Assembly: GCA_018820995.1 (NCBI GenBank)
Contig: JAHJNE010000456.1
Location: 1-32,847 of the forward strand
From: Gammaproteobacteria bacterium
GTDB lineage: Bacteria; Pseudomonadota; Gammaproteobacteria; Enterobacterales; Alteromonadaceae
Reading direction: 5' to 3'
DNA length: 32,847 nt
Shown in pieces: positions 1 to 9,799 of this stretch. Below the pieces are notes generated by a model. That model was given only the letters and a program-made list of their open reading frames with translations, searched no databases and was not told the origin of the DNA. The stretch's first letter is position 1. Each line of letters opens with the position of its first letter. Position numbers and translations under genes: made by a program.

Positions 1-75
1 ACGTCAAACTCAATTACGCAGTTAAAATCGACTGCGGAAGACTTACATGAATTGGTCGTGCGTTTTAAGCGTTGA
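1..75 (+). CDS. C-terminal tail of a truncated CDS, probably a methyl-accepting chemotaxis protein
   Basis: Frame 1 reads TSNSITQLKSTAEDLHELVVRFKR* ending at 75. The heptad-like A..L..LV.RFK tail is typical of MCP C-termini. Only 24 residues are visible. Confidence 0.55.
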   Translation, partial: TSNSITQLKSTAEDLHELVVRFKR

Positions 76-83
76 GATCTTCT

Positions 84-115
84 CCATTTTGGCAAGCGGT
101 GCATTGCCAAAATGG
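84..115. terminator. Stem-loop between convergent genes (possible terminator)
   Basis: Perfect 11-bp inverted repeat CCATTTTGGCA (84-94) / TGCCAAAATGG (105-115) with a 10-nt loop, between a + strand CDS end and a - strand CDS end. No clear U-tract. Confidence 0.55.
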
Positions 116-175
116 GGTTCCCTGCAAATCGCCCTCGCCACAGCCTCGATAACTGAAGGCGTTTGCATTGAAGAT

Positions 176-2716
176 TCAATCGGCAGCAGGTGTTGCTAAA
201 GGTGCCGCTGCTGGCGAAGGCAGACTGGCGTTTGGCAATTGCCGGTACATCATATATAGATGGGCTGCGCTCCAGCTGAAATTTGTGGCGCCCTGCATGG
301 CACCGGTTTGTGGATGATAATTTTCCCGAATGGCTGCAGTGCCTGCCAAACCTTCCGCTCGCTGTAACAGCTTTTCGGCCAATGTCCTGGCCTCAGCTTG
401 ATAACCATATTGTTGCAGCGCCATCACGCCAAAATACCACTGATCCAACCACACCCGCCCGCGCCAATAAATGTCCGGATGATAAGCCGGGTTCGACAGG
501 GCGGCGGTGCCGAGTGGCACTGCTGAATTAAATTCGGTGGTGGTCAGCATTACCTGCGCCACAGCTGCGGCTTGTTTTGGCGGGGCAATGCCGGTCCACA
601 ACGGGCTCCAGCCTTCCGGACCACGGCCACGTTTTGTCAGCAGCGTTCCGGTACAACCGTTTTGATCGGTGCTATCTGCTGCCGAAATTTGCCGGTCATA
701 ATAGAAGCCGGTTTGCGGGTCAAAAAAGCACTGATTAATGCGCTGGCTCAATTGGTCAGCTTGTTGTTTCAGTTGTTGTGCTGTGGCGGTTTTTCCTAAT
801 AAATCAGCCATTTTCGCCAGCAAATACTTCTCTTGCGCCAGATAGCTGTTGAGTTCGACCGATTCCTGATTTATTGAAAAACCAACAAGTTGTTGTTGCG
901 CATTGGTATTTTTCAAAAACCGCACTTGCCAATCCTGCCGTGCCCGATTGAGATCCTGCGGATAAAATTGGTCGGCATACTGCTGCAGTTGTTGCTCATT
1001 GATAAAGCCAAACCGACCGGCATTGTCCATCCCGGACTCCCAGCCTGCACCATGCTGGGCACCAATATCCATTGCTTGATAATTGCCCTGTGCTAACAGT
1101 TGCTCGTAAAACGACTGGCTATAGCAGTCATACTTTTTGTCCGCAGTAGCGGTGCAATAACGGGCTAAGTCCGCCGGCGCGGAACCGGCGTTGAGGGTCA
1201 ACGTAAAAAATAGATCGCCGGCAGCATTGTTATGTTTTGGATGCAGGGTCGCGCCGTATTCCGCCAAACCATTGTGGTTGTGATCGCGGTTGTTGTACCA
1301 CCATTGATGATACGCCAGTAGTTTCGGATACATCTGTTTGATCAAAGCGAGATCAGCGGTGGCGTGATAAATTTGCCACACCGCCCAGCTGGCCAATGGC
1401 GGTTTAGAATTACGTTCGTTCCAGTTACCACCATCCCCGTTTCGTTGCTGATCTTGATTATAAAAAATGGCATCTGTCACCATACCGGCATCTTGCGGCC
1501 TGACTTTATCGGTCGTAGAAATTTGATAGTCAAACATCGCCAACATATTTTGTTTTGCCAGCTCCGGTGCAAACCAGGCTAAGGCCGCCGCGTGTTTCCA
1601 GCTATCCCAGGCCCAGGCGCCGTTAAACCAACGGGCGGTGGTACTCGGTGTCACCACATCTGTCAGGATATGTCCGGCGGCTGAACGCCAATTGCTTAAT
1701 AAAGTTTCAATCGCCTTGATGGCAATAGGCTCTGGTACCAACGCCTTGTGCTGCGCGGTAGCGTTCAAACCGGTCTGCATATAATGTTGCCAGCGTAGCC
1801 TGCTTTGCTGCTGGTACTCAGCGGGTGTGGCAAACAGCAGGTTCAGAAAAGCTTGTTCCTGATCGTTCTCCTGCTGTGAGTGAAAATAACTATGGCTGGT
1901 GTAAAGCTGCTGACTGCCTGCGGCGGGAAGTTGCAGCCTGGTCTGGCTCAGATACTGTTGTTGCTGTTGTTGAATCTCGGTTGTGGTGGGTAACGATCGG
2001 CGGATCAAATAGCTGTTATCGCCTGACATCATTTGATCCCATTGCTGACGAACCCTGGCAAACTGAAAACTGACATCAACCTCGTTCGCCGACACGCTGG
2101 CACGCCAGCCAGGTTGTTGCGGCTGATCTTGCTGCCACTGCGTCAGCAACTGGCCCTGCCAGCTTAGTTGTAAGCTAAGTGATTGCTGCGTCCGGTTATG
2201 CAGGCGTGTTTCGACGATCGCAGTGCGGCCACTGACAAAGCGTAACTCCAACTCTAATGTCAGTTCCGGCCACTGATAACTGAGTAGTAGGCCACCGGCA
2301 AGTGCTTGTTGGCTGCTTTGTGCTTGTTGATAATCAAAAGGATGCTGGGCGGCAAGATCCCGGATTGTCAGTCGCTCCAGACCATTCGCCAGATAAAGCC
2401 CGTATTCTTCAGTGATCACCATCGGGCCGGTAAAACCACCTTGTTCACTCGCTGCCGTTGGCAGTAAAAAGCCATGCCATGCGCCCGCATCAAAGAACGG
2501 GTTAAAGGGTTGATTGCCAAAGGCGTCGGTTTGCCGGATAAACTGAGGGCTGCCGCTACGGTCCAAACTGCTTTGCCACGTCAACTTTTCCTGCGCTGGT
2601 TTTGCCTGGCAGTTCAAGGTGAAGAACACCAATCCTGCCAGCAATAATGACTTTGACAGATGAAAACTGCGGTGGGTCAGCTGCGGTATTTTTCGGCAAT
2701 GTTCCTGCATTTGCAC
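176..2716 (-). CDS. Exported GH63-family alpha-glucosidase, YgjK-like
   Basis: 846 aa ORF with N-terminal signal peptide (LSKSLLLAGLVFFTLNCQA). Motifs WFNGAWAWDSWKHAAALAW, GWESGMDN and IRENYHPQTG match the (alpha/alpha)6 GH63/YgjK catalytic regions. Confidence 0.82.
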   Translation of the reverse strand: MQMQEHCRKIPQLTHRSFHLSKSLLLAGLVFFTLNCQAKPAQEKLTWQSSLDRSGSPQFIRQTDAFGNQPFNPFFDAGAWHGFLLPTAASEQGGFTGPMVITEEYGLYLANGLERLTIRDLAAQHPFDYQQAQSSQQALAGGLLLSYQWPELTLELELRFVSGRTAIVETRLHNRTQQSLSLQLSWQGQLLTQWQQDQPQQPGWRASVSANEVDVSFQFARVRQQWDQMMSGDNSYLIRRSLPTTTEIQQQQQQYLSQTRLQLPAAGSQQLYTSHSYFHSQQENDQEQAFLNLLFATPAEYQQQSRLRWQHYMQTGLNATAQHKALVPEPIAIKAIETLLSNWRSAAGHILTDVVTPSTTARWFNGAWAWDSWKHAAALAWFAPELAKQNMLAMFDYQISTTDKVRPQDAGMVTDAIFYNQDQQRNGDGGNWNERNSKPPLASWAVWQIYHATADLALIKQMYPKLLAYHQWWYNNRDHNHNGLAEYGATLHPKHNNAAGDLFFTLTLNAGSAPADLARYCTATADKKYDCYSQSFYEQLLAQGNYQAMDIGAQHGAGWESGMDNAGRFGFINEQQLQQYADQFYPQDLNRARQDWQVRFLKNTNAQQQLVGFSINQESVELNSYLAQEKYLLAKMADLLGKTATAQQLKQQADQLSQRINQCFFDPQTGFYYDRQISAADSTDQNGCTGTLLTKRGRGPEGWSPLWTGIAPPKQAAAVAQVMLTTTEFNSAVPLGTAALSNPAYHPDIYWRGRVWLDQWYFGVMALQQYGYQAEARTLAEKLLQRAEGLAGTAAIRENYHPQTGAMQGATNFSWSAAHLYMMYRQLPNASLPSPAAAPLATPAAD

Positions 2717-2800
2717 TCCTTTATCCTTGGTTCTTTTTGCATTCTACCGCGTTCGGCGGCCCGGAACACAGATACTAACTCAGGCAAATTCTTATTAAAA

Positions 2801-2819
2801 TGATTTATACTATAAATAT
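2801..2819. promoter_or_regulatory. Putative operator A (shared AT-rich dyad) between the GH63 and TonB receptor genes
   Basis: TGATTTATA-C-TATAAATAT; arms complementary at 7/9. Shares TACTATAAAT with the sites at 11506, 15020, 15177 and 12459. A weaker core (TACTATAAAAAA) lies at 2893-2904. Confidence 0.5.
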
Positions 2820-2944
2820 TGCAAAGGTTAAATTCTGCGCGTAGTATCGGTTTTGCAGTCACTTGTGAGTAGTTACTAATACAGAAACAAAAATACTATA
2901 AAAAAAGGTTAATAAGCCTTTATAAGCCTGAAGGAGGCGACAAG

Positions 2945-5689
2945 ATGAAGGGTAAACATCGGAAACTTAGCTATATCTCGACCTTGGTGATGCTGCATTT
3001 GGCGGTGTTGACACAGTCCAACGCTATCGCGCAGCAACAAGCCGCAGATGATGAAGATCAGCAAACCGAAGTTATCGAAATTCGCGGCATCAGAGGTAGT
3101 TTGTTACGGGCCATGGATATCAAAAGGGGCTCAGATAACATTGTTGATGCCATCAGTTCAGAAGATATCGGTAAATTTCCAGATCAGAACGTCGCCGAAT
3201 CATTGCAGCGGATCAGTGGGGTTTCTATTGATCGGGAAGGTGGTGAAGGTCAGCTTGTCACTGTTCGTGGCATGGGACCGGAATTTAATGCGGTGATGTT
3301 AAATGGACGAATGCTGGCGACAGTTGGCGACCCATCGTCAATGAGCTGGGATGGCACACCTGGTGGCCGCGCTTTTAGTTTTGATATCCTGCCGACCGAG
3401 CTTATCAACGGCGCCGAAGTGCATAAAACGCAATCTGCAGCAGTGCAGGAAGGGGCGATTGGCGCCACTATTAATATCACCACCATGCGTCCTTTTGACA
3501 AAAAGGGCTTTCAGGCGGTCGCCAGTGCGAAGGCCATGTACGACGATATGACCGGCAAAACTAAGCCGCAGCTGTCAGGCGTACTCAGCAATACCTTTAA
3601 TGACGACAAGATGGGCGTGTTAGTGTCTTTTGCCCGTTATGAACGTGAAAGCCGTTATGAAGAAGCCAATACCGCCTATTACTTTAAAAGCACGGCGCCA
3701 CTAGATGGCAAGGATTTCGGCTCCGTCTATTTCCCGCGTAACTATGATCAGATCGTACAGAATGAAGACCGCAGCCGCGACAGCGGAACTCTGGTATTTC
3801 AGTATCAACCACATAACGATGTGACCGTGACTGCAGACTTTATGCACTCCAAATATGATGTGGTCGGCCGGCAGGATATTTACCCGTCATGGTTCACCCC
3901 GGAAAATGTCAGAAATCCTGAACTGGATGCGAATAACACGCTGATTTACGCCGACTTTGTGAATGTGTTTGTCGAATCAATGGCGCGTCAGTCTGACGCC
4001 TCCAGCACCCTGAACGCATACGGTTTAAATATTGATTGGCAGGTGAATGATCGCTGGAAGAGTACGCTGGATGTCAGTGGCTCCAAGGCAAAATCTGATC
4101 CGGGTAAAGGTTGGTCTGATGTGGTGGTGGGGCGACCAGGTGCCTTTTCTTATGATCGCCGCCAGGGCCAGCAAGTGCCGACCATGGCTTTTGATGCACT
4201 GAAACCGGGTGATGCAGTCACTGCAGGCTGGACTTCGCTGCAAGGCACTGAATTGGATGATGAAATTTTCGGCAGTAAACTAGACAACCGCTATGCTTTG
4301 GAACTTGGTCCTTTGGTCGAAGTTAAATTTGGTGTCCATTATGCCGACCGTACCTTAGGCAAGGTGTATGGTGAAACCGAAGGGCCGTTGTCCTGGATTT
4401 ACGCTGATAACAGCAGCCGTATTCCACTGCCAGATTCGTTGTTTCATTTGTTTGATGCCAAAGGCTTCTTGTCTGGTGCGTCGGGTACGCCGGTGAATCA
4501 ATGGCCAACCTTCAATACTGATGAACTGATGGCGTATCTGAGCCGTGATGAAGTGATTGCGATGCTGGATGATCCGGAAGCGGCAAAGGCGGTATTTAGC
4601 CGCAATGGCTTTGGCCGGGTGTTAGATCAGTCCGCCTACGAGGTGAATGAAGAGTTGTTGTCGTTCTATACCGACTTCCACTTTGAAGGGGAACTGAGCG
4701 GTATGTTCTGGAAGCTAGTGACCGGTGTTCGTTACGTCGACACTACAAGCACCTCCAAAGGCAAACAAATTGCTTTACTGGATTTACAGCCTTCGCAAAA
4801 TGAACCTGGCAAAGTATTCGCGGTGTATTCCGACGATTATCTGCCGGTCGAAATCAGCAATAGCTACCAGGACTGGTTGCCAAGTTTAAATGCCAATCTC
4901 AATTTTACCGATGATGTGATTGGCCGGATGGCCTGGTCGAAATCGATTACCCGTCCTGAACTGAATGAAATGAGCCCGTTGACCAGTTATGGCGACGGTC
5001 AGATTGATGGTTTAAGTGGTTCGGGCAGCAACCCGCTGCTCGCGCCTTACACCTCGAAAAACCTGGACCTTTCCCTCGAATGGTATTACGAGGAGGGTAG
5101 TTATGTCGCTTTGGCACATTTTAGCAAGGATATCGACGGTTATTTAGGCACCAGCACTTTACCTGAAATTCTGAGTTTGCCGAGCGGCAGCTACAACTAT
5201 GAAATTTCACGCCCGATCAATGAAAGCAGCACCAAAGTCGATGGTTATGAATTTTCGGTGCAACATATGTTCACCAGCTTACCAGCCCCTTTTGACGGAG
5301 TGGGGGTGATTTTTAACCTGACCAAAGTCGACAGCACCTCCAGCGAGGATAACCTGCCATTGATTGGTTTGGGCGATTCGCAGAATTTGGTGCTGTTTTA
5401 CGAGAAAGACGCTTTCCAGATACGCCTGGCGTACAACAACAGAGCGCGCTTCCTGCAGACCAAACCGGTGACCAGCGGTTCACGCCAGCGTGATGGCCAT
5501 TACGTCGATGACTTCCAGCAACTGGATATCAGCGGCAGTTATGACATCAATGATAACTTCACCGTATTTTTTGAAGGGATCAACCTGACCAACGAACTGA
5601 CCGTTAAAAGTGCTGAACTGGCGAATCAGACGTTGCAGGTGATTGAAACAGGGCCACGTTATGCCCTGGGCGTTCGCGCCAAGTTCTAA
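2945..5689 (+). CDS. TonB-dependent outer-membrane receptor
   Basis: 914 aa; signal peptide; plug domain (IEIRGIRGSLLRAMDIKRGSDNIVDAISSEDIGKFPDQNVAESLQRISGVSIDREGGEGQLVTVRGMGPEFNAVMLNGR); beta-barrel ending YALGVRAKF. Strong RBS (gaaggaggcgac) before ATG. Resembles carbohydrate-locus TonB receptors. Confidence 0.93.
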   Translation: MKGKHRKLSYISTLVMLHLAVLTQSNAIAQQQAADDEDQQTEVIEIRGIRGSLLRAMDIKRGSDNIVDAISSEDIGKFPDQNVAESLQRISGVSIDREGGEGQLVTVRGMGPEFNAVMLNGRMLATVGDPSSMSWDGTPGGRAFSFDILPTELINGAEVHKTQSAAVQEGAIGATINITTMRPFDKKGFQAVASAKAMYDDMTGKTKPQLSGVLSNTFNDDKMGVLVSFARYERESRYEEANTAYYFKSTAPLDGKDFGSVYFPRNYDQIVQNEDRSRDSGTLVFQYQPHNDVTVTADFMHSKYDVVGRQDIYPSWFTPENVRNPELDANNTLIYADFVNVFVESMARQSDASSTLNAYGLNIDWQVNDRWKSTLDVSGSKAKSDPGKGWSDVVVGRPGAFSYDRRQGQQVPTMAFDALKPGDAVTAGWTSLQGTELDDEIFGSKLDNRYALELGPLVEVKFGVHYADRTLGKVYGETEGPLSWIYADNSSRIPLPDSLFHLFDAKGFLSGASGTPVNQWPTFNTDELMAYLSRDEVIAMLDDPEAAKAVFSRNGFGRVLDQSAYEVNEELLSFYTDFHFEGELSGMFWKLVTGVRYVDTTSTSKGKQIALLDLQPSQNEPGKVFAVYSDDYLPVEISNSYQDWLPSLNANLNFTDDVIGRMAWSKSITRPELNEMSPLTSYGDGQIDGLSGSGSNPLLAPYTSKNLDLSLEWYYEEGSYVALAHFSKDIDGYLGTSTLPEILSLPSGSYNYEISRPINESSTKVDGYEFSVQHMFTSLPAPFDGVGVIFNLTKVDSTSSEDNLPLIGLGDSQNLVLFYEKDAFQIRLAYNNRARFLQTKPVTSGSRQRDGHYVDDFQQLDISGSYDINDNFTVFFEGINLTNELTVKSAELANQTLQVIETGPRYALGVRAKF

Positions 5690-5728
5690 TCGCAGCTTGG
5701 ATTGCAAAAGGGGTTAACTTTGACTCGC

Positions 5729-5763
5729 GCTGCCGGTTGATTGCTGTACGCATCACCGGCAGC
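5729..5763. other. Stem-loop between TonB receptor and NhaC-family gene
   Basis: GCTGCCGGTtGAT ... ATCACCGGCAGC; a 12-bp stem with one bulge and no following U-tract. Confidence 0.45.
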
Positions 5764-5875
5764 CGTTGCAGTTCGTCCCTGACTATCCCGCATTGCTCCT
5801 GATCCTGTTTGTCCGATCTAGTTGGTCAGCAGCGGATCCTGCCGAAATTGGCTGACTCAACAGAGAGTGCCGCCC

Positions 5876-7321
5876 ATGTTAAAACCCCGTTCTCCCAGTT
5901 TTTTTCAAACTTTTGTATCTATTACCTCCTTGTTATTCATGCTGTTTATGACGGTGTATTACTTCGGTGAAGATTCGTCTTCTGGTCCGAATCAAGTGGC
6001 CTTGTTGCTGTGTGCTGGTTTAGCCGCTTTGATTGGACGTTATAACGGCCACCAGAGTAAGGACATTGAACAAGCCATTGTCAGAGGGATCAGCCTGACA
6101 ATTAATGCCATGTTGATTTTACTCGTCGTCGGCGCACTGATTGGCTGTTGGATGCTGTCAGGGACAGTGCCGATGATGATTTATGCCGGTTTATTATTGC
6201 TGCATCCGGAATATTTTTACTTAAGTTGTACTTTGCTTTGTGGTGCAGTGGCGTTATGCGTTGGCAGTAGTTGGACGGTGGCCGCAACCTTAGGGGTTGC
6301 GATGCTCGGGGTCGCCGAAGGTTTTGGCTTATCGCCGCTTATTACCGCCGGAGCCATTATTAGTGGGGCATATTTTGGTGACAAGCTTTCACCGATGTCG
6401 GACACCACCAACCTGGCCGCGGCGGTCGCCGGGACCGATTTGTTTACGCATATCCGGTTTATGAGCCTGACTTCGGTGCCGGTGTTTGTGTGTAGCGCCT
6501 TTGTGTTCTGGCTGCTGGGGCGAAATAGTCTGGATGCTGGTGTTGTGATTGATTTTCAGCAGCTACAACAGGCGCTGCAGCACAATTTCACCTTAGCTTG
6601 GTATTTGTTGTTGCCGTTATTGGTGATTTTGCTGCTTTCTGTTTACCGGATGCCAGCGTTGCCGACTTTAGCGATCGGGGTGATCGCTGGAGCGGTGCTG
6701 GCGGTTGTTGTCCAGCAGCCGTTTATTCAGGCGCAGATGCCCGCGGAATTATCGGCAATGGATGCCAGCGTAAAGATTTTGTGGCAAGCGCTGTTTCAGG
6801 GGATCCAGCCGGAGACCGGCTCGGCGCTGCTCGACAGCCTGTTAAGCCGCGGCGGCATGAAAAGTATGCTCAATACCATTTGGCTGATTATCTGCGCTAT
6901 GGCTTTTGGGGCAGTAATGGAGCAGGTTGGTTTGCTACAAAAGTTATTACAACTGATGCTCAGTATGGTGACACGCAGTGCGTCATTGATCAGCGCAACC
7001 ATTGCCACCGCTTTTGCCACCAACTGCATTGCCGCTGATCAGTACATTAGTCTGGTGCTGCCGGGTCGGATGTTCAGCGAGCAATATCAGAAACATCAGC
7101 TGTCGCCGCAGCATTTATCCCGAGCGCTGGAAGATGGCGGCACTGTTACCTCGCCATTAGTGCCCTGGAATACTTGCGGTGCCTATATGCATGGCGTGTT
7201 GCATGTGGATCCGCTGCAGTATGCCGTGTATTGCTTTTATAACTGGCTAACGCCTTTGGTGGCGATTTTGCTGCTGCAGTTTGGTGTCATCAAGTTACCC
7301 GCAGTCAGTCACCGGGTGTAA
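5876..7321 (+). CDS. NhaC-family (Na+/H+ antiporter superfamily) transporter; possible amino-acid transporter
   Basis: The ORF track starts at 5822, but ATG 5876 (MLKPRSPSFFQTF) is the more plausible start. Multi-TM; motif GSSWTVAATLGVAMLGVAEGFGLSPLITAGAIISGAYFGDKLSPMSDTTNLAAAVAGTDLFTHIR is diagnostic of NhaC. Confidence 0.88.
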   Translation: MLKPRSPSFFQTFVSITSLLFMLFMTVYYFGEDSSSGPNQVALLLCAGLAALIGRYNGHQSKDIEQAIVRGISLTINAMLILLVVGALIGCWMLSGTVPMMIYAGLLLLHPEYFYLSCTLLCGAVALCVGSSWTVAATLGVAMLGVAEGFGLSPLITAGAIISGAYFGDKLSPMSDTTNLAAAVAGTDLFTHIRFMSLTSVPVFVCSAFVFWLLGRNSLDAGVVIDFQQLQQALQHNFTLAWYLLLPLLVILLLSVYRMPALPTLAIGVIAGAVLAVVVQQPFIQAQMPAELSAMDASVKILWQALFQGIQPETGSALLDSLLSRGGMKSMLNTIWLIICAMAFGAVMEQVGLLQKLLQLMLSMVTRSASLISATIATAFATNCIAADQYISLVLPGRMFSEQYQKHQLSPQHLSRALEDGGTVTSPLVPWNTCGAYMHGVLHVDPLQYAVYCFYNWLTPLVAILLLQFGVIKLPAVSHRV

Positions 7322-7356
7322 ACGGCGCTGACTGCTCAGGTTATAGGGAACAAGAG

Positions 7357-9132
7357 TTAGTGCGAGTGGCGTGGAGTTTTACTGGCGATGTTGCGATATT
7401 GCGTCATGTTTTTGAACACGCCGCCTTCCGATAACTCCGACACTTCAATCCGATAACACTGTTGCCACCAGGTTTGACTGGCTGGTGTCATCTCGGTCAG
7501 CGCGGCGCGGCGTGCGGCTAGTTGGGTTTCGTCCAGTAACACGTTCACCAGACCCTGATTTAAATCGACGCGGATGAAATCGCCATTTTGTAATAACGCC
7601 AGACCGCCACCGGCTGAGGCTTCTGGTGATGCGTTCAGAATAGAAGGTGCACCGGAAGTACCACTTTGCCGGCCATCACCGATGGTTGGCAGCGCATTAA
7701 TCCCTTGGTTGAGCAGGGCAGTGGGCGGTTGCATATTCACCACTTCCGCCGAGCCCGGATAGGCTTTCGGGCCGCTGTAGCGCATCACCAAAATACAGTG
7801 CTCATCAATGTTCAGTGCCGGGTTGTTGATGTCCGCATGATAATGTTCAGGACCGTCAAACACGATCACCCGGCCTTCAAAACAACCAGGCTGGGTAGGA
7901 TCGGTCAGATAACGCTGCCGGAACTCCTCATCAATGGCCGAGACTTTTAAAATCGCCGATTGAAATAAATTACCGGTCAGCACCTTTAAGCCAGCCTGTT
8001 GTTTCAGTGGCTGGTCAAATGGCCGGATCACATCGCTATTGTGGCAAGGGGCTTCAGTACAGTTTTGCGCCAGACTCTGGCCGTTGACCGTCAGTGTGTC
8101 GCCGTGTATCAAACCTGCGTTCAGCAGTTGATTGAGCACCGCTGGTAAACCACCGGCATTGTGGAAATCTTCACTTAAATAATGTCCAACTGGCTGCATG
8201 TTGACTAATTGAGGCACATGTTGCCCCAACTGTTGCCAGTCGCTAAGGTCGAGTTCAATGCCGGCATGTTGGGCAATGGCATTGATGTGAATCGGCGCGT
8301 TAGTCGAGCCACCTAAAGCTGAGCAAACCACAATGGCATTTTCAAATGCCCGGCGTGTAAGAATTTTGGCTGGTGTCAGGTCTTGCCACACCATTTCAAC
8401 GATCCTTTTACCGGTGTGATAGGCCAACTGCGCCCGTTCACGATAAGGCGCCGGTACGGTGGCGGAGCCTGGTAACATCATACCGAGCGCTTCTGCCAGA
8501 CAATTCATCGTTAATGCGGTGCCCATGGTATTGCAGTGGCCGGCCGACGGTGCTGAGCTGGCGACACGGCGAATAAATTCGGCATAATCAATCTCGCCCT
8601 GGGCCAGCAGTTTGCGCGCTTGCCAGATAATAGTGCCAGAGCCAACACATTGGCCGCGGTAGACACCGTTCAGCATTGGACCGCCGGAAAAGGCAATTGC
8701 CGGTAGGTTGACGCTGGCCGCACCCATTAACAGCGCAGGTGTGGTTTTGTCGCAACCTGTGGTTAGAATAACGCCGTCAATCGGGTAGCCGTGGAGAATT
8801 TCAATCAGCGAAATACACTGCAAATTTCTGTCTAATGCTGCAGTTGGACGGCGGCCGGTTTCCTGAATTGGGTGCACCGGAAACTCAATTGGAATGCCAC
8901 CGGCGTCACGGATCCCTGCTTTAAGGCGTTCCGACAATTGCAAATGGATGCGGTTACAAGGCACCAAATCAGAACCGGTTTGGGCGATCCCAATAATGGG
9001 TCGCGCCGATTGCAGTTCTTCAATGGTCAGGCCGTAATTCAGATACTTTTCGAGGTAGAGAGCCGTCATATCCGGGTTTGAGTCGTCGTCAAACCACTGT
9101 TGGCTTCTAAGTTTGAATGTACTTTTTGTCAT
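7357..9132 (-). CDS. IlvD/EDD-family sugar-acid dehydratase (candidate galactonate dehydratase)
   Basis: 591 aa. Motifs PIIGIAQTGSDLVPCNRIHLQL, TTGCDKTTPALLMGAASVNLPAIAFSGGPMLNG and GHCNTMGTALTMNCLAEALGMMLPGSA. Same operon as dgoA/dgoK. Confidence 0.9.
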   Translation of the reverse strand: MTKSTFKLRSQQWFDDDSNPDMTALYLEKYLNYGLTIEELQSARPIIGIAQTGSDLVPCNRIHLQLSERLKAGIRDAGGIPIEFPVHPIQETGRRPTAALDRNLQCISLIEILHGYPIDGVILTTGCDKTTPALLMGAASVNLPAIAFSGGPMLNGVYRGQCVGSGTIIWQARKLLAQGEIDYAEFIRRVASSAPSAGHCNTMGTALTMNCLAEALGMMLPGSATVPAPYRERAQLAYHTGKRIVEMVWQDLTPAKILTRRAFENAIVVCSALGGSTNAPIHINAIAQHAGIELDLSDWQQLGQHVPQLVNMQPVGHYLSEDFHNAGGLPAVLNQLLNAGLIHGDTLTVNGQSLAQNCTEAPCHNSDVIRPFDQPLKQQAGLKVLTGNLFQSAILKVSAIDEEFRQRYLTDPTQPGCFEGRVIVFDGPEHYHADINNPALNIDEHCILVMRYSGPKAYPGSAEVVNMQPPTALLNQGINALPTIGDGRQSGTSGAPSILNASPEASAGGGLALLQNGDFIRVDLNQGLVNVLLDETQLAARRAALTEMTPASQTWWQQCYRIEVSELSEGGVFKNMTQYRNIASKTPRHSH

Positions 9133-9141
9133 CGTGATTCC

Positions 9142-9771
9142 CTAACGCGTCGCAACCAGCGCGATATATTGTGCCATCAAAAGTTCAGCCCGCTGTTGCA
9201 GTTCGCTGAGACTAAACGAAGGCTGGAATAAATTGCTGCCCAGGCCAAAACCACAGCAACCCGCTTGCAGATAAGCCGCCATATTGTGTTCATCGATGCC
9301 ACCGACGGCGAGGACTTGGCTCTCTTTGGGTAAAACGGTACAGAGGGCTTTTACTGTCGCTGGCGGAATGTTATTGGCCGGAAACAGTTTGAGCATGTCG
9401 GCTCCGGCCGCTAATGCACGAAATGCTTCAGTCGCCGTGGCACAACCTGGTACCGACAACAGTTGCGCCGCCTTGCTGGTTTTGATCACGTCGACATTGG
9501 TATCTGGTGACACGATAAATTGCCCACCTGCTGCGACAACATCAGTTACCTGACTGGTTTGGGTCACAGTGCCGGCACCAAATAAAGCCTGGCCTTTAAA
9601 ATGTTTCGCCATCATTGCGATCGATTCCAACGCATCTGGTGACGTGAGTGGCACTTCGATCATCCGGTAACCTGCCTGTAGCAAAATTTCGGTCACGCTC
9701 AGGCAGTGTGGTGGTGTTAAACCCCTTAAGATGGCGATCAAAGGGGTGCTGGCCTCGGGTTGAATTAACAT
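9142..9771 (-). CDS. dgoA: 2-dehydro-3-deoxy-6-phosphogalactonate aldolase
   Basis: 209 aa KDPG/KDPGal aldolase. Motifs PLIAILRGL, ALFGAGTVT, ADMLKLFPANN (Schiff-base Lys), LAVGGI. Directly downstream of dgoK. Confidence 0.9.
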   Translation of the reverse strand: MLIQPEASTPLIAILRGLTPPHCLSVTEILLQAGYRMIEVPLTSPDALESIAMMAKHFKGQALFGAGTVTQTSQVTDVVAAGGQFIVSPDTNVDVIKTSKAAQLLSVPGCATATEAFRALAAGADMLKLFPANNIPPATVKALCTVLPKESQVLAVGGIDEHNMAAYLQAGCCGFGLGSNLFQPSFSLSELQQRAELLMAQYIALVATR

Positions 9772-9799
9772 GATGTTGCTCTCTGCGGGTGTTGAAGCG

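Noticed and set aside
6598-7038. 146-aa plus-strand ORF
   Set aside because: Out-of-frame ORF inside the NhaC-family gene with low-complexity, non-protein-like composition.
7301-7335. GCAGTCAG ... CTGACTGC inverted repeat between convergent NhaC and dehydratase genes
   Set aside because: Only an 8-bp stem with a 19-nt loop and no U-tract; too weak to call a terminator.
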